DNA from: Actinomycetes bacterium
GTDB taxonomy: Bacteria; Actinomycetota; Acidimicrobiia; Acidimicrobiales; RAAP-2
Assembly (NCBI GenBank): GCA_021779855.1
Contig: JAJXZW010000003.1
Location: forward strand, 54,889-118,888
Length of the DNA: 64,000 bases
Direction: 5' to 3'
Shown in pieces: positions 17,279 to 26,268 of this stretch. The notes beneath the pieces are model-generated. The model saw only the letters and a list, made by a program, of their open reading frames with translations, did no database searches and was not told where the DNA came from. The translations under genes were made by a program, and so were the position numbers. How positions within the stretch are numbered: position 1 is the stretch's first letter; every line of letters begins with the position of its first letter.

Positions 17279-17307
17279 TTGATTAGCCCAGAGGCCATCG
17301 TTAGCGT
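17279..17307 (+). promoter_or_regulatory. Candidate promoter of the importer arm
   Basis: TTGATT (17279-17284) and TAGCGT (17302-17307) are spaced by 17 bases and lie about 90 bases upstream of the binding-protein ATG, in the 223-base divergent gap. I see no clear palindromic operator there. The assignment rests only on spacing and consensus. Confidence 0.35.
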
Positions 17308-17395
17308 TACCCCATCGCCGTCCCGGCGAGCGACGAGGGTGGGTCGAAGTGGGGGGCCGCCGAAGTCGCAACACTGATTGGTTCGGGGGGAATCA

Positions 17396-18646
17396 ATGAA
17401 GAGAAAGAGCACCGTGAGGGTGCTGGCGGCGACCACGGTCGCTGCGGCATCGCTCATCACGATGGCGGCGGCCTCGACGGCCAGCGCGAGTTCGGGTGGC
17501 CTCGCGAAGGGCGCACCGGTCAACATCGGCATCTCGTTGTCGCTCTCGGGCGACTTCTCGGCCGACGGCCAGGCGTTCGAGCGCGGGTACCAGCTGTGGG
17601 CCAAGGAGCAGAACGCGAGCGGCGGTCTGCTCGGACACAAGATCAACCTGATCATCAAGTCCGACGCGTCGAGCCCCACCCAGGTGGTGACGAACTACCA
17701 GGACCTCATCAGCCAGAGTCATGTCCAGCTGGTGTTCGGCCCGTTCTCGTCGCTGCTCACCGTGCCGGCGGCCCAGACCGCCGAGCGCTTCGGCTACGCG
17801 ATGGTGGAGGGGGCGGGCGGCGCGCCGTCGGTCTTCCAGGCGCACCTCAGCAACGTCTTCGACGTCTCGCTGCCGGTCGCGAACGACTTGATGCCCTTTG
17901 CGACGTGGATCTCCTCGTTGCCCAAGGGCCAGCGGCCGACGAGCGCGTACTACGTGACCTCGAACGACCCCTTCACCGAGCCCCAGCTCCCGGTCGCCCA
18001 GAAGATCATGTCCAAGGCGGGGATCAAGTCGCTGGGATTCACCGTCTTCCCGGCCGAGGTCACCGACTACACCTCGATCGCGGACAAGGTCGCCGCGGCC
18101 AAGGCCCAGGTGGTCGTCCTCGGCTCGGTCGACGTGCCCACGGTGTCGGCCTTCATGCAGGCCTTCGAGCAGGCCCACTACAACCCGAAGGCCTTCATCG
18201 CGACGGGCGGACCGGACCAGGGGGCGGCGTTCTTGAAGGCCGTCGGGGCGAAGAACGCCAGCGGGATGATGGTGCCCAACGCGTGGTACGGCGGCTCGGC
18301 CAACAAGCTCTCCAAGGCGATGGTGGCGGCCTACATCAAGCAGTACGGCGGGACCCCGGCCGACATCAACTCCGACGTCGCCGAGGCCTACTCCGTGGGT
18401 GAGGTGATGACCCAGGCCGTCCAGGCCACCGGCGGTTTCGACAACGCCAAGATCATCGCCTACCTGCACTCGGGCAAGGTCATGTCATCGGTGCAGGGCC
18501 CGGTCAAGTTCAATAAGCTCGGTGAGAACATCGACCCGACCGCCTTCACCTTCCAGTGGCAGGGCACGCAGTTCGTGCAGGTCAACCCGGTCAACGACCC
18601 CAACTCGGTGAAGGTCCTCTTCCCGAAGCCGGCCTGGAAGAGCTGA
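17396..18646 (+). CDS. Branched-chain-type ABC transporter substrate-binding protein
   Basis: This secreted binding protein of 416 residues belongs to the LivJ-like (type 1 periplasmic binding) family. The signal peptide covers about residues 1-32, ending in TASASSGG. The mature part begins with VNIGISLSLSGDFSADG, the usual ligand-site opening, and has LLGHKINLIIKSDASS and AYYVTSNDPFTE-like strands. There is no lipobox. The ATG at 17396 is preferred over the upstream in-frame TTG, because it directly precedes the basic n-region (MKRKSTVRV). Such proteins bind amino acids, amides or aromatic acids, so the ligand is not defined. It heads a nine-gene operon. Confidence 0.9.
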   Translation: MKRKSTVRVLAATTVAAASLITMAAASTASASSGGLAKGAPVNIGISLSLSGDFSADGQAFERGYQLWAKEQNASGGLLGHKINLIIKSDASSPTQVVTNYQDLISQSHVQLVFGPFSSLLTVPAAQTAERFGYAMVEGAGGAPSVFQAHLSNVFDVSLPVANDLMPFATWISSLPKGQRPTSAYYVTSNDPFTEPQLPVAQKIMSKAGIKSLGFTVFPAEVTDYTSIADKVAAAKAQVVVLGSVDVPTVSAFMQAFEQAHYNPKAFIATGGPDQGAAFLKAVGAKNASGMMVPNAWYGGSANKLSKAMVAAYIKQYGGTPADINSDVAEAYSVGEVMTQAVQATGGFDNAKIIAYLHSGKVMSSVQGPVKFNKLGENIDPTAFTFQWQGTQFVQVNPVNDPNSVKVLFPKPAWKS

Positions 18647-18649
18647 TCG

Positions 18650-19534
18650 ATGTCGGGTAGCGCGCTCACCTACGCCATCATCGACGGGGTGCTGACCGGC
18701 TCGGTCTACGCCCTCATGGCGACGGGTCTCACGCTGATCTTCGGGGTGATGGACATCATCAACATCGCCCAGGGGATCTTTGTCGTGCTGGGCGCCTACC
18801 TGAGTTACGAGATCCAGCTGCACTGGGGGATAGACCCGTTCGTCGGCCTCCTCATCACGATCCCCACCCTCTTCGTGGTGGGGATCGTGGTGGAGAGGGC
18901 CTTCATGTCCCGGCTGAAGGGTCCCGAGAAGACGGCGATGTCGATCCTGGTGACCTACGCGGTCTCCCTGCTCATCGAGGGATCACTCAACATGATCTTC
19001 TCGGTGAACGACGTTCAGATCAACGCGTGGTACGTGAATCGGTCGTTCAAGCTCTTCGGCGTGTACTTCGCCTACATCTACGTCTTCGGCTTCATCTTGG
19101 CCGTGGTGCTGCTCACGGCCCTGTGGGCCCTGTTGTATCGGACCCGGTTCGGGGCGAGTGTGCGGGCGTCCTTGGCCGACCAGACGGCGGCGGCCCTCAT
19201 CGGTATCAACGTGAGAAGGGTCGCCACCATCTGCTTCGGCATCGGGACCGCGGTGACCGCGGCGGGGGGCATGGTGTTCGGCGCGACCAACGCCTTCAAC
19301 GCGAGCTCGAGTTACGACCTCATATCCCGTCTCCTCACCATCATCGTGCTCGGCGGGATGGGGAGCCTCGGCGGGGCCCTCGTCGCCTCGATCGGGATGG
19401 TGATGCTCGAGGACGTGGTCGGAGTGGTCTGGTCACCGGTCTGGTCGACCATGACCTTCTTCATCGTGCTCGTCATCGTCTTGTCCCTGCGTCCCCAGGG
19501 TCTCTTCGGCAAGCAGCTGGCGAGGACCGCCTGA
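18650..19534 (+). CDS. livH: Branched-chain amino acid-type ABC permease LivH
   Basis: This integral membrane subunit of 294 residues has about eight hydrophobic helices. It begins with YAIIDGVLTGSVYALMATGL and LIFGVMDIINIAQG, the characteristic first two helices of LivH, and contains the ATPase-coupling region around ADQTAAALIGINVRRV. The C-terminus has LRPQGLFGKQLARTA, as in the family. It lies three bases after the binding protein. Its stop overlaps the livM ATG by one base. Confidence 0.93.
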   Translation: MSGSALTYAIIDGVLTGSVYALMATGLTLIFGVMDIINIAQGIFVVLGAYLSYEIQLHWGIDPFVGLLITIPTLFVVGIVVERAFMSRLKGPEKTAMSILVTYAVSLLIEGSLNMIFSVNDVQINAWYVNRSFKLFGVYFAYIYVFGFILAVVLLTALWALLYRTRFGASVRASLADQTAAALIGINVRRVATICFGIGTAVTAAGGMVFGATNAFNASSSYDLISRLLTIIVLGGMGSLGGALVASIGMVMLEDVVGVVWSPVWSTMTFFIVLVIVLSLRPQGLFGKQLARTA

Positions 19535-20538
19535 TGGGTCACTGGTCCCGTGCCGTCTGGGTGCTCGGTCTCGTCGCCCTGGCCCTCTTCCCGGTCGTGG
19601 TGACGAGCCCGGCCTACGTCGCGATCGGCGTCTTCACCCTTATCTACATGGCCTGCGCGAGTTCGTGGAACATGTTCTCGGGCTACACGGGCTACATCGC
19701 CCTGGGCTCGGCCGTCTCCTACGGGGTAGGCGCCTACACCATGGCGTTGGTGTCGATCCACGCGAACATGGCCCCGGGCGCCGCGATGTTCTGGCTGGTC
19801 CCCCTCGGGGGGCTCGTCGCCTCCCTGGTGGCGCTGCCGATCGGAGCTATCGCACTGCGGGTCCGACGCCACACCTTCGTCGTGATCACCATCGCGATCT
19901 TCTTCGTCTTCCAGCTGACCGCGATCAACGCCGGTTTCACAGGGAGCACCTCGGGGCTCATCCTGCCCTTCATCAGCTGGAACGAGAGCTACTACAACGT
20001 GCCCTTCTACTACGTGGCCCTCGGCCTGGTGATCTTCGCCACGATCCTTTCAGCCCTCGTGCGTCGTTCGCGATTCGGTTTGCAGATGCTGGCCATCCGC
20101 GACGACGAGGACCGAGCGCTCGGCCTGGGCGTACGCACCACGTCGGTGAAGCTCACCGGCTTCGCTCTCGCTCAGTTCACGATCGGCATGGCGGGGGCGC
20201 TCTACGCGATGTTCGTGGGCCAGATTTTCCCCCAGTTCGTCTTCGACCCGCTCTTTGACGTCTCGATTGCCCTCATGGCCTTCCTCGGGGGCCTCGGCAC
20301 GCTGGCCGGACCGCTGCTCGGCGCACTGATCCTCGAGTCGTTCCAGCAGTGGCTGACGCTCACGTTCTCCAACAGCTCGCTCTACCTCATCCTCTTTGGG
20401 GCCCTCTTCCTTCTCGTGATCCTCTTCATGCCCCAGGGCATCGTGGTCTTCATCCGGGATCGCGTGACGCGTCGCGCCGCGCGTGAGAAAGCGGCTGTCG
20501 CGGCGGCCGAGACCACCCTCGCCGGGAGCCGGGCCTGA
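19534..20538 (+). CDS. livM: Branched-chain amino acid-type ABC permease LivM
   Basis: This second membrane subunit has 334 residues and about nine helices. FTLIYMACASSWNMFSGYTG is the LivM signature near residue 28, and AIRDDEDRALGLGVRTTSVK is the coupling loop. The C-terminal tail is long and charged (RDRVTRRAAREKAAV). The ATG at 19534 (TGATG overlap) is used; the open frame upstream lies inside livH. It pairs with LivH to form the translocation pore. Confidence 0.93.
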   Translation: MGHWSRAVWVLGLVALALFPVVVTSPAYVAIGVFTLIYMACASSWNMFSGYTGYIALGSAVSYGVGAYTMALVSIHANMAPGAAMFWLVPLGGLVASLVALPIGAIALRVRRHTFVVITIAIFFVFQLTAINAGFTGSTSGLILPFISWNESYYNVPFYYVALGLVIFATILSALVRRSRFGLQMLAIRDDEDRALGLGVRTTSVKLTGFALAQFTIGMAGALYAMFVGQIFPQFVFDPLFDVSIALMAFLGGLGTLAGPLLGALILESFQQWLTLTFSNSSLYLILFGALFLLVILFMPQGIVVFIRDRVTRRAAREKAAVAAAETTLAGSRA

Positions 20539-21308
20539 TGCCGATCCTCTCGGTCAGTGGGGTGAGCCGCGCCTTCGGCGGCGTCCAGGCCCTCCAGGAC
20601 TGCTCCCTCGAGGTCGCCGAGGGTTCCATCGCCGGACTCATCGGGCCCAACGGCTCGGGTAAGACCACGCTCTTCAACGTCGTGACGGGTTACGTCCGGG
20701 CCGATCAGGGTACGGTCCGCTTCCGGGAGAAGGAGATCACTGGGCTCAAGCCGAACCAGGTCTTCGCCCTGGGGATCGGCCGGACCTTCCAGCTCACGCG
20801 CATCTTCGAGCGGCTGAGCGTTCTCGAGAACATGCTGGTGGCGACCCAGCGCCGCGAGGGGTGGCTGCGCGGGCTCACCCGGTCCAAGTCCTCGCCCGAG
20901 GAGGTCTCAACGGCCCTCGAACTGCTCGACTTCGTCGGTATCGCGGGGCTGGCCGAGCTACAGGCGGGCGCTCTCTCCTACGGACAGCGCAAGCTGCTGG
21001 AGCTCGCCTACGTGCTGGTGGCCGACCCCCAGGTCATTCTCCTCGACGAGCCGGCGGGTGGCGTGAACCTCACCCTCATCAACCGCATAGCGGAGAAGAT
21101 CCGGGCCCTCAACGCCCAGGGTAAGACGTTCCTCATCGTCGAGCACAACATGGAGTTCGTGATGAGCCTGTGCGACCGCGTCACCGTGATGCACCAGGGC
21201 TCCGATCTCGTCTCGGGGGCTCCCGAGGAGGTCCGTCGCGACCCCCGGGTGCTCGACGCGTACTTGGGCGGCGGCGATGACGAGCTCGAGGAGGTGGCCG
21301 GTGGCTGA
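20538..21308 (+). CDS. livG: Branched-chain amino acid-type ABC ATPase LivG
   Basis: This cytosolic ATPase of 256 residues has Walker A GPNGSGKTTLFN, the LivG-typical IGRTFQLTRIFERLSVLENM, the signature LSYGQRKLLELA and Walker B VILLDEPAGGVN. It forms a heterodimer with LivF. The ATG overlaps the livM stop by one base, and its own 3' end overlaps livF by eight bases. Confidence 0.94.
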   Translation: MPILSVSGVSRAFGGVQALQDCSLEVAEGSIAGLIGPNGSGKTTLFNVVTGYVRADQGTVRFREKEITGLKPNQVFALGIGRTFQLTRIFERLSVLENMLVATQRREGWLRGLTRSKSSPEEVSTALELLDFVGIAGLAELQAGALSYGQRKLLELAYVLVADPQVILLDEPAGGVNLTLINRIAEKIRALNAQGKTFLIVEHNMEFVMSLCDRVTVMHQGSDLVSGAPEEVRRDPRVLDAYLGGGDDELEEVAGG

Positions 21309-22041
21309 GGCGCTCCTCACCTTCGACGGTGTGGTCGCCGGCTACGGCGGGGGCGACGTCTTGAAGGGCGTCAGCTTCGCGGTGCCGGCCGGGGGCGTCA
21401 CCTGCATCGTCGGTCCCAACGGCTCGGGCAAGTCGACGCTGCTCAAGACGGTGAGCGGCCTGGTGCGGCCCCGGCTCGGTACGATCATCTTCCAGGGGGA
21501 GGACCTCGTCGGGCGCAGTCCCCGCCACGTCCTAGAGCGCGGGATCGTCCAGGTCCCCCAGAACCACAGTCTCTTCCGCGAGATGACGGTGCGCCAGAAC
21601 GTCGAGCTCGGGGCGTACCTCGTGCGTGACAGGAAAGTCATCGCCGAGCGCTACGAGCGGGTGGCCGCGGCCTTCCCCATCGTGTCCGAGCGGGCCGGCG
21701 ACAAGGCCGGGGCGCTCTCGGGTGGCCAGCAGCGGCTTGTCGAGTTCGCCCGGTCCTTGATGCTCGACCCTACGCTCGTCGTGCTCGATGAGCCCTCGAT
21801 GGGCCTCGATCCCAAGACCCTGCGTCAGATGTTCCAGACGGTCCGGGAGATGAACGAGGCCGGTCGCACTATCTTGCTGGTGGAGCAGAACGCCCGACAG
21901 GCCCTGCGTCTCGCCGACCAGGGTGTGGTGATGGAGAACGGCCGGGTGCGCCTGCACGGCAGCGGCCACGAGGTGCTGCACCACCCCGAGATCGGGGCCC
22001 TGTACCTCGGGGGGTCGATCGAAGAGACGGTCACGGGTTGA
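21301..22041 (+). CDS. livF: Branched-chain amino acid-type ABC ATPase LivF
   Basis: This ATPase of 246 residues has Walker A GPNGSGKSTLLK, IVQVPQNHSLFREMTVRQNV (the LivF Q-loop region), signature LSGGQQRLVEFAR and Walker B LVVLDEPSMGLD. The GTG at 21301 is chosen because GAGGAGG lies seven bases upstream, at the end of livG; an ATG at 21277 is in frame but poorly placed. It completes the importer, followed after 14 bases by metabolic genes. Confidence 0.93.
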   Translation: MAEALLTFDGVVAGYGGGDVLKGVSFAVPAGGVTCIVGPNGSGKSTLLKTVSGLVRPRLGTIIFQGEDLVGRSPRHVLERGIVQVPQNHSLFREMTVRQNVELGAYLVRDRKVIAERYERVAAAFPIVSERAGDKAGALSGGQQRLVEFARSLMLDPTLVVLDEPSMGLDPKTLRQMFQTVREMNEAGRTILLVEQNARQALRLADQGVVMENGRVRLHGSGHEVLHHPEIGALYLGGSIEETVTG

Positions 22042-22055
22042 CCGGAGGAGGCGCG

Positions 22056-22988
22056 GTGGGCGAGGCGACGCGAATCGGGTGGATCGGCTGCGGGCGGATG
22101 GGCGCGGCCATGGCGACGCGGCTGCTCGCGGCGGGCCGCGAGGTGACGGCCACCAACCGGACCCGGGCGAGGGCCGAGGCACTCGTCGAGCGTGGGGCGA
22201 CGGTGGCCGACCGACCGGTCGACCTCGCCGGGCACGACGTGGTCTTCGTCATGGTCTCGGCCAACGACGACCTGCTCGAGGTGACGACCGGGTCCGAGGG
22301 GGTGCTGGCGGACCCCGAGCGCGCGCCGCGGGTGGTCGTGGACAGCTCCACGGTCTCGACCGAGACCTCGGCGGCGGTCCGCGCGGCCTGCGCGGCGCGT
22401 GGGGTCGCGTTCCTGGCCGCCCCGGTGAGCGGCAACCCCAAGGTGGTGGCCAGCGGCAACCTCACTTTGGCGGTGTCGGGTGAGCGGACGGCCTTCGACG
22501 AGGTAGAGGCGATGCTGCGCGACATCGGACGTGGCGTCACCTACGTGGGCGAGGGCGAGGCCGCGCGGCTCGTCAAGATCTGCCACAACGTCGTGCTGGG
22601 CGTCGTCACCCAGGCGCTCGCCGAGGTGACGGTCCTCGCCGAGCGGGGCGGCGTGAAGCGAAGCGCGCTGCTCTCGTTCCTCAATGATTCGGTGCTCGGC
22701 TCGACCTTTTCGCGCTACAAGACCCCGGCGTTCGTGAACCTCGACTTCTCGCCGACCTTCACGCCGGTCCTGCTGCGCAAGGACTTCGACCTCGGGTTGG
22801 CCGTCGCGCGCGAGCACCACGTGCCGATGCCGCTCGCCGCGGTCTGCGCCGAGATCGTCCAGGCGGTGGTGGGGGCCGGCCACGCGAGCGAGGACTTCGC
22901 CGTGCTGCTCGCCGAGGAGGCGCGCGCCGCCGGGCTGACGATGGTGCCCGAGGGCATCGAGGTTGACGACGGGCTGGGAGGACGCTGA
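22056..22988 (+). CDS. NAD(P)-dependent beta-hydroxyacid dehydrogenase (3-hydroxyisobutyrate dehydrogenase family)
   Basis: This oxidoreductase of 310 residues oxidises or reduces a beta-hydroxyacid. The Rossmann motif WIGCGRMGAAMATRLLAAG opens the protein. APVSGNPKVVASGNLTLAVS is the substrate loop and RLVKICHN contains the catalytic Lys. The helical C-terminal domain is complete. Relatives include 3-hydroxyisobutyrate, tartronate semialdehyde and glyoxylate reductases, and the specificity residues do not decide. The GTG at 22056 has GGAGGAG seven bases upstream. The gene is sandwiched between livF and the M24 gene, sharing an ATGA-like junction with the latter. Confidence 0.88.
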   Translation: MGEATRIGWIGCGRMGAAMATRLLAAGREVTATNRTRARAEALVERGATVADRPVDLAGHDVVFVMVSANDDLLEVTTGSEGVLADPERAPRVVVDSSTVSTETSAAVRAACAARGVAFLAAPVSGNPKVVASGNLTLAVSGERTAFDEVEAMLRDIGRGVTYVGEGEAARLVKICHNVVLGVVTQALAEVTVLAERGGVKRSALLSFLNDSVLGSTFSRYKTPAFVNLDFSPTFTPVLLRKDFDLGLAVAREHHVPMPLAAVCAEIVQAVVGAGHASEDFAVLLAEEARAAGLTMVPEGIEVDDGLGGR

Positions 22989-24235
22989 TGGAGGGATTCG
23001 GACCGGTCGTTGCCACGCCGGGGTTCCACGGGGTCGACTTCGAGACCCGGGTGGACTTCGACCGCCTGCGAACCTACCGGCTCGCGCGAGCGCGCGAGGC
23101 CCTGGAGCGCAGCGACCTCGGGGCGCTGCTGCTCTTCGACTTCTACAACATCCGCTACGTCTCCCAGACCTGGGTGGGCGGGGCGCTCGGCGACAAGATG
23201 ACCCGCTACTGCCTGCTTCCCCGAGGGGGCGAGCCCATCCTCTGGGACTTCGGCTCGGCCGCGCGCCACCATCAGCTGTTCGCGCCGTGGCTGGCCAAGG
23301 AGAACTGCCGCGCCGGGATGCTCGGCATGCGCGGGGCGATCGCCCCCTCCGCCGGTCTCTTCGAGTCGGCGGTGCGAGAGATCGTGGGCCTGCTCGGTGA
23401 CGCCGGGGTCCTCGATCAGCCGATCGGGCTCGACATCGTCGAGCTGCCCTTCCTCTTCGAACTCGAGCGTGCTGGCGTGCAGGTCCGCGACGCCCAGCAG
23501 ATAATGCTCGACGCGCGCCAGATCAAGAGTCCCGACGAACTGACCCTTCTGTCCCAGGCGGCGGCCATGGTCGACGGCGTGTACCAGGACGTCTTCGACG
23601 CCCTGAAGCCCGGGGTCCGCGAGAACGAGATGGTGGCGCTCGTCAACCGCCGCCTCTACGAGATGGGCTCGGATCAGGTCGAGGCCGTGAACGCCGTCTC
23701 GGGCGAGCGGTGCAACCCCCACCCCCACAACTTCACGGACCGAATCATCCGGCCGGGGGACCAGGCCTTCTTCGACATCATCCACTCCTTCAACGGCTAC
23801 CGGACCTGCTACTACCGGACCCTCTCGGTGGGCAGCTCGACGGGCCCTCAGCGCGACGCCTACGCGAGGGCTCGCGAGTGGATGGACGCCGCCATCGACC
23901 TCGTCAAGCCCGGGGTCACGACCGACGTCATCGCCCGCGCCTGGCCCGAGGCGACGTCGTTCGGCTTCGCCGACGAGATGGCCGCCTTCGGTCTCCAGTT
24001 CGGCCACGGCCTCGGCCTCGGCCTGCACGAGCGGCCCATCATCAGCCGCCTCAATAGCCTGACCGAGCCGGTAGAACTGCAGGTCGGGATGGTATTCGCC
24101 CTCGAGACCTACTGCCCGGCCAGCGACGGGGTGTCGGCGGCCCGGATCGAGGAGGAGGTCGTGGTCACCCCCGACGGCCCGGCGGTCCTGACCCACTTCC
24201 CGGCCCAAGAGCTGATGATCGCGAACAAGTACTAG
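22988..24235 (+). CDS. M24 (creatinase/aminopeptidase P-fold) family protein with altered metal site
   Basis: This protein of 415 residues has a creatinase-type N-terminal domain (about 20-170) and a pita-bread catalytic domain (about 180-400). Metal-site residues Asp263, His340, Glu373 and a C-terminal Glu (388/389, in RIEEE) are recognisable. The second Asp of the usual pair, expected at residue 274 eleven positions after Asp263, is Cys (FNGYRTCYYRT). The family includes peptidases, creatinase and the DMSP lyase DddP, so the fold does not fix the reaction. In this operon it may hydrolyse an amide or amidine-like substrate, or cleave a C-S or C-N bond. Its start overlaps the upstream stop. 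AGGAGGG for the next gene lies at its end. Confidence 0.82.
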   Translation: MEGFGPVVATPGFHGVDFETRVDFDRLRTYRLARAREALERSDLGALLLFDFYNIRYVSQTWVGGALGDKMTRYCLLPRGGEPILWDFGSAARHHQLFAPWLAKENCRAGMLGMRGAIAPSAGLFESAVREIVGLLGDAGVLDQPIGLDIVELPFLFELERAGVQVRDAQQIMLDARQIKSPDELTLLSQAAAMVDGVYQDVFDALKPGVRENEMVALVNRRLYEMGSDQVEAVNAVSGERCNPHPHNFTDRIIRPGDQAFFDIIHSFNGYRTCYYRTLSVGSSTGPQRDAYARAREWMDAAIDLVKPGVTTDVIARAWPEATSFGFADEMAAFGLQFGHGLGLGLHERPIISRLNSLTEPVELQVGMVFALETYCPASDGVSAARIEEEVVVTPDGPAVLTHFPAQELMIANKY

Positions 24236-24243
24236 GAGGGAAC

Positions 24244-25254
24244 ATGACGACGACCGAGGCCTCCCCCGTCCACGACGTGGACTTCAAGCTCGAGCTCTAC
24301 CGCAGCCAGGTTGCCCTGCGCCGGTTCGAGAGCCGCGCGTACGACCTCTTCTTGGAGAACTACGTCAAGGGGACCAGCCACCTCTCGATCGGCCAGGAGG
24401 CCATCGCCGCCGGCGTCGCCGCGGCCATGCGGCCCGACGACTGGACCTTCGCGACCTACCGGGGCCACGCGCACACCCTCGCGCGCGGTGTGGCCATGAC
24501 CCCCGTCTTCGCCGAGCTGATGGGCCGGGCCAACGGCCTCATGGCCGGCAAGGGCGGGTCGATGCACCTCACCAGCGTGGAGCACGGGGTGATGGGCAGC
24601 TACGCCATCATCGGCGCCCACCTGCCGATCGCCTGCGGGGCGGCCTGGAGCGCCCAGTACCGCGGGACGGACCAGGTGGCGGTGGCCTTCTTCGGTGACG
24701 GGACGGTCAACATCGGGGCCTTCCACGAGGCGCTCAACTTCGCGGCCATCTGGAAGCTCCCGGTGGTGTTCATCTGCGAGAACAACCTCTACATGGAGTA
24801 CACGCGCACCTCGGAGGTGACCGCGGTGGCCCACCCGGCAGCCGACCGCGCCGTGGCCTACGGCCTCGAGCCGATCCTCGTCGACGGCAACGACGCCGAC
24901 GCCGTCTACGAGATTGCGCGCACCGCCATCGAGCGGGCCCGCGCGGGCGGAGGACCGAGCCTGATCGAGGCCGAGACCTACCGCCACGGTGGTCACTCCC
25001 GGGCCGATCCCGGGAAGTACCGACCCGACGAGGAGGTCGCGCTGTGGAAGTCGGCCGAGCGTGACCCGGTGTCGCGCTATCGCACCCGGCTCCTCGAGCT
25101 CGGGGTCGAGGAGGCCACGCTCGTGCGCATCGAGGCCGACGTCGACGCCGAGGTCGACGCGGCCACCGAGGCAGCCAAGGCGGGCGCCGCGCCCGGCGAG
25201 GACCTGTTGATGAAGGACGTCTGGGCCAACGGAGGTGCCGAATGGCGGAACTGA
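24244..25254 (+). CDS. TPP-dependent 2-oxoacid dehydrogenase E1, alpha subunit
   Basis: This subunit of 336 residues decarboxylates a 2-oxoacid (or cleaves acetoin) with thiamine diphosphate. The Mg/TPP motif GDGTVNIGAFHEALN...ENN lies near residues 157-182, preceded by KGGSMHLTS and GSYAIIGAHLPIACGAA. HGGHSRADPGKYR is the phosphorylation-loop equivalent seen in AcoA/PdhA types. AGGAGGG lies before the ATG. It overlaps the beta-subunit gene by 13 bases. The acetoin-dehydrogenase alpha subunit is the nearest general type by length and motif, but the substrate is not proven. Confidence 0.92.
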   Translation: MTTTEASPVHDVDFKLELYRSQVALRRFESRAYDLFLENYVKGTSHLSIGQEAIAAGVAAAMRPDDWTFATYRGHAHTLARGVAMTPVFAELMGRANGLMAGKGGSMHLTSVEHGVMGSYAIIGAHLPIACGAAWSAQYRGTDQVAVAFFGDGTVNIGAFHEALNFAAIWKLPVVFICENNLYMEYTRTSEVTAVAHPAADRAVAYGLEPILVDGNDADAVYEIARTAIERARAGGGPSLIEAETYRHGGHSRADPGKYRPDEEVALWKSAERDPVSRYRTRLLELGVEEATLVRIEADVDAEVDAATEAAKAGAAPGEDLLMKDVWANGGAEWRN

Positions 25255-26219
25255 CCTACCGAGAGGCGATCGCCCGGGGCATCGCCCAGGAGATGCGCCG
25301 GGACGAGTCGGTGCTCTTCCTGGGCGAGGACGTCGGGGCGGCCGGCGGGGTGTTCAAGGGCACCGTCGGGCTCTTCGAGGAGTTCGGGCCGGTGCGGGTC
25401 CGCGACACGCCCATCAGTGAGCAGGCGATCCTCGGGGCGGCGATGGGGGCGGCCATGACCGGCCTGCGGCCGATCGCCGAGATCATGTTCGCGGACTTCT
25501 TCGCCGTGTGCTGGGACATCGTCGCCAACGAGATCGCGAAGTCGCGCTACATGACCAACGGGCAGATGAGTTTCCCGCTGGTCATCCGCTCGGGCAACGG
25601 TGGGGGGCTGCGCTTCGGGGCCCAGCACTCCCAGAGCGTCGAGAACTGGGCGATGATGATCCCCGGGCTCAAGGTGGTCGTGCCCTCGAGCCCCCGGGAC
25701 GTCATCGGGCTGATGGCGGCCGCGGTACGCGATGACGACCCGGTCGTGTTCCTCGAGTCCAAGGCCCTCTACCCGACCAAGGGCGAGGTCCCCGACGGGG
25801 AGATCGTGGACGCGCTCGGCACGGCGGCGGTGCTGCGCCACGGCTCGGACGCCACTATCGCCACGCTCGGGCTCATGGTGCCCCGTGCGCTCGCGGCGGC
25901 CGAGGAGCTCGCCGCCGGCGGGATCGACTGCACCGTCATCGATGTCCGGTCACTGATCCCCCTCGACACCCAGACGATCCTGCGTGAGACGTCGGCCACC
26001 GGCCGACTCTTCACCGTGGAGGAGAACCCCCGGGTCCTGGGGTGGGGGGCGGAGGTGGCCTCGATCGTGGCCGAGGAGGCGTTCTTCGACCTCGATGGTC
26101 CGGTCGTGCGCATCACGACCCCGCACATCCCGCTGCCGGCGGCTGACGCCCTCGAGGATATGGCGCTGCCGTCGGTCGAGCGGATCGCCACCACGATCCA
26201 CAAGGCGATGAACTCCTAG
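25242..26219 (+). CDS. TPP-dependent 2-oxoacid dehydrogenase E1, beta subunit
   Basis: This subunit of 325 residues completes the heterotetrameric E1. FLGEDVGAAGGVFKGT near residue 28 and PISEQAILGAAMGAAMTGLR are the TPP and subunit-contact segments. The transketolase C-terminal domain ends with TPHIPLPAADALEDMALPS. Translation is coupled to E1 alpha by the overlap. It is the last gene of the plus arm. The partner E2 is encoded on the opposite arm, at 14721-16079. Confidence 0.93.
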   Translation: MAELTYREAIARGIAQEMRRDESVLFLGEDVGAAGGVFKGTVGLFEEFGPVRVRDTPISEQAILGAAMGAAMTGLRPIAEIMFADFFAVCWDIVANEIAKSRYMTNGQMSFPLVIRSGNGGGLRFGAQHSQSVENWAMMIPGLKVVVPSSPRDVIGLMAAAVRDDDPVVFLESKALYPTKGEVPDGEIVDALGTAAVLRHGSDATIATLGLMVPRALAAAEELAAGGIDCTVIDVRSLIPLDTQTILRETSATGRLFTVEENPRVLGWGAEVASIVAEEAFFDLDGPVVRITTPHIPLPAADALEDMALPSVERIATTIHKAMNS

Positions 26220-26268
26220 GACGGTCCCTTACCGGACTCTTAGGTAACTTGCCTAGAGTGCGGCCGCC

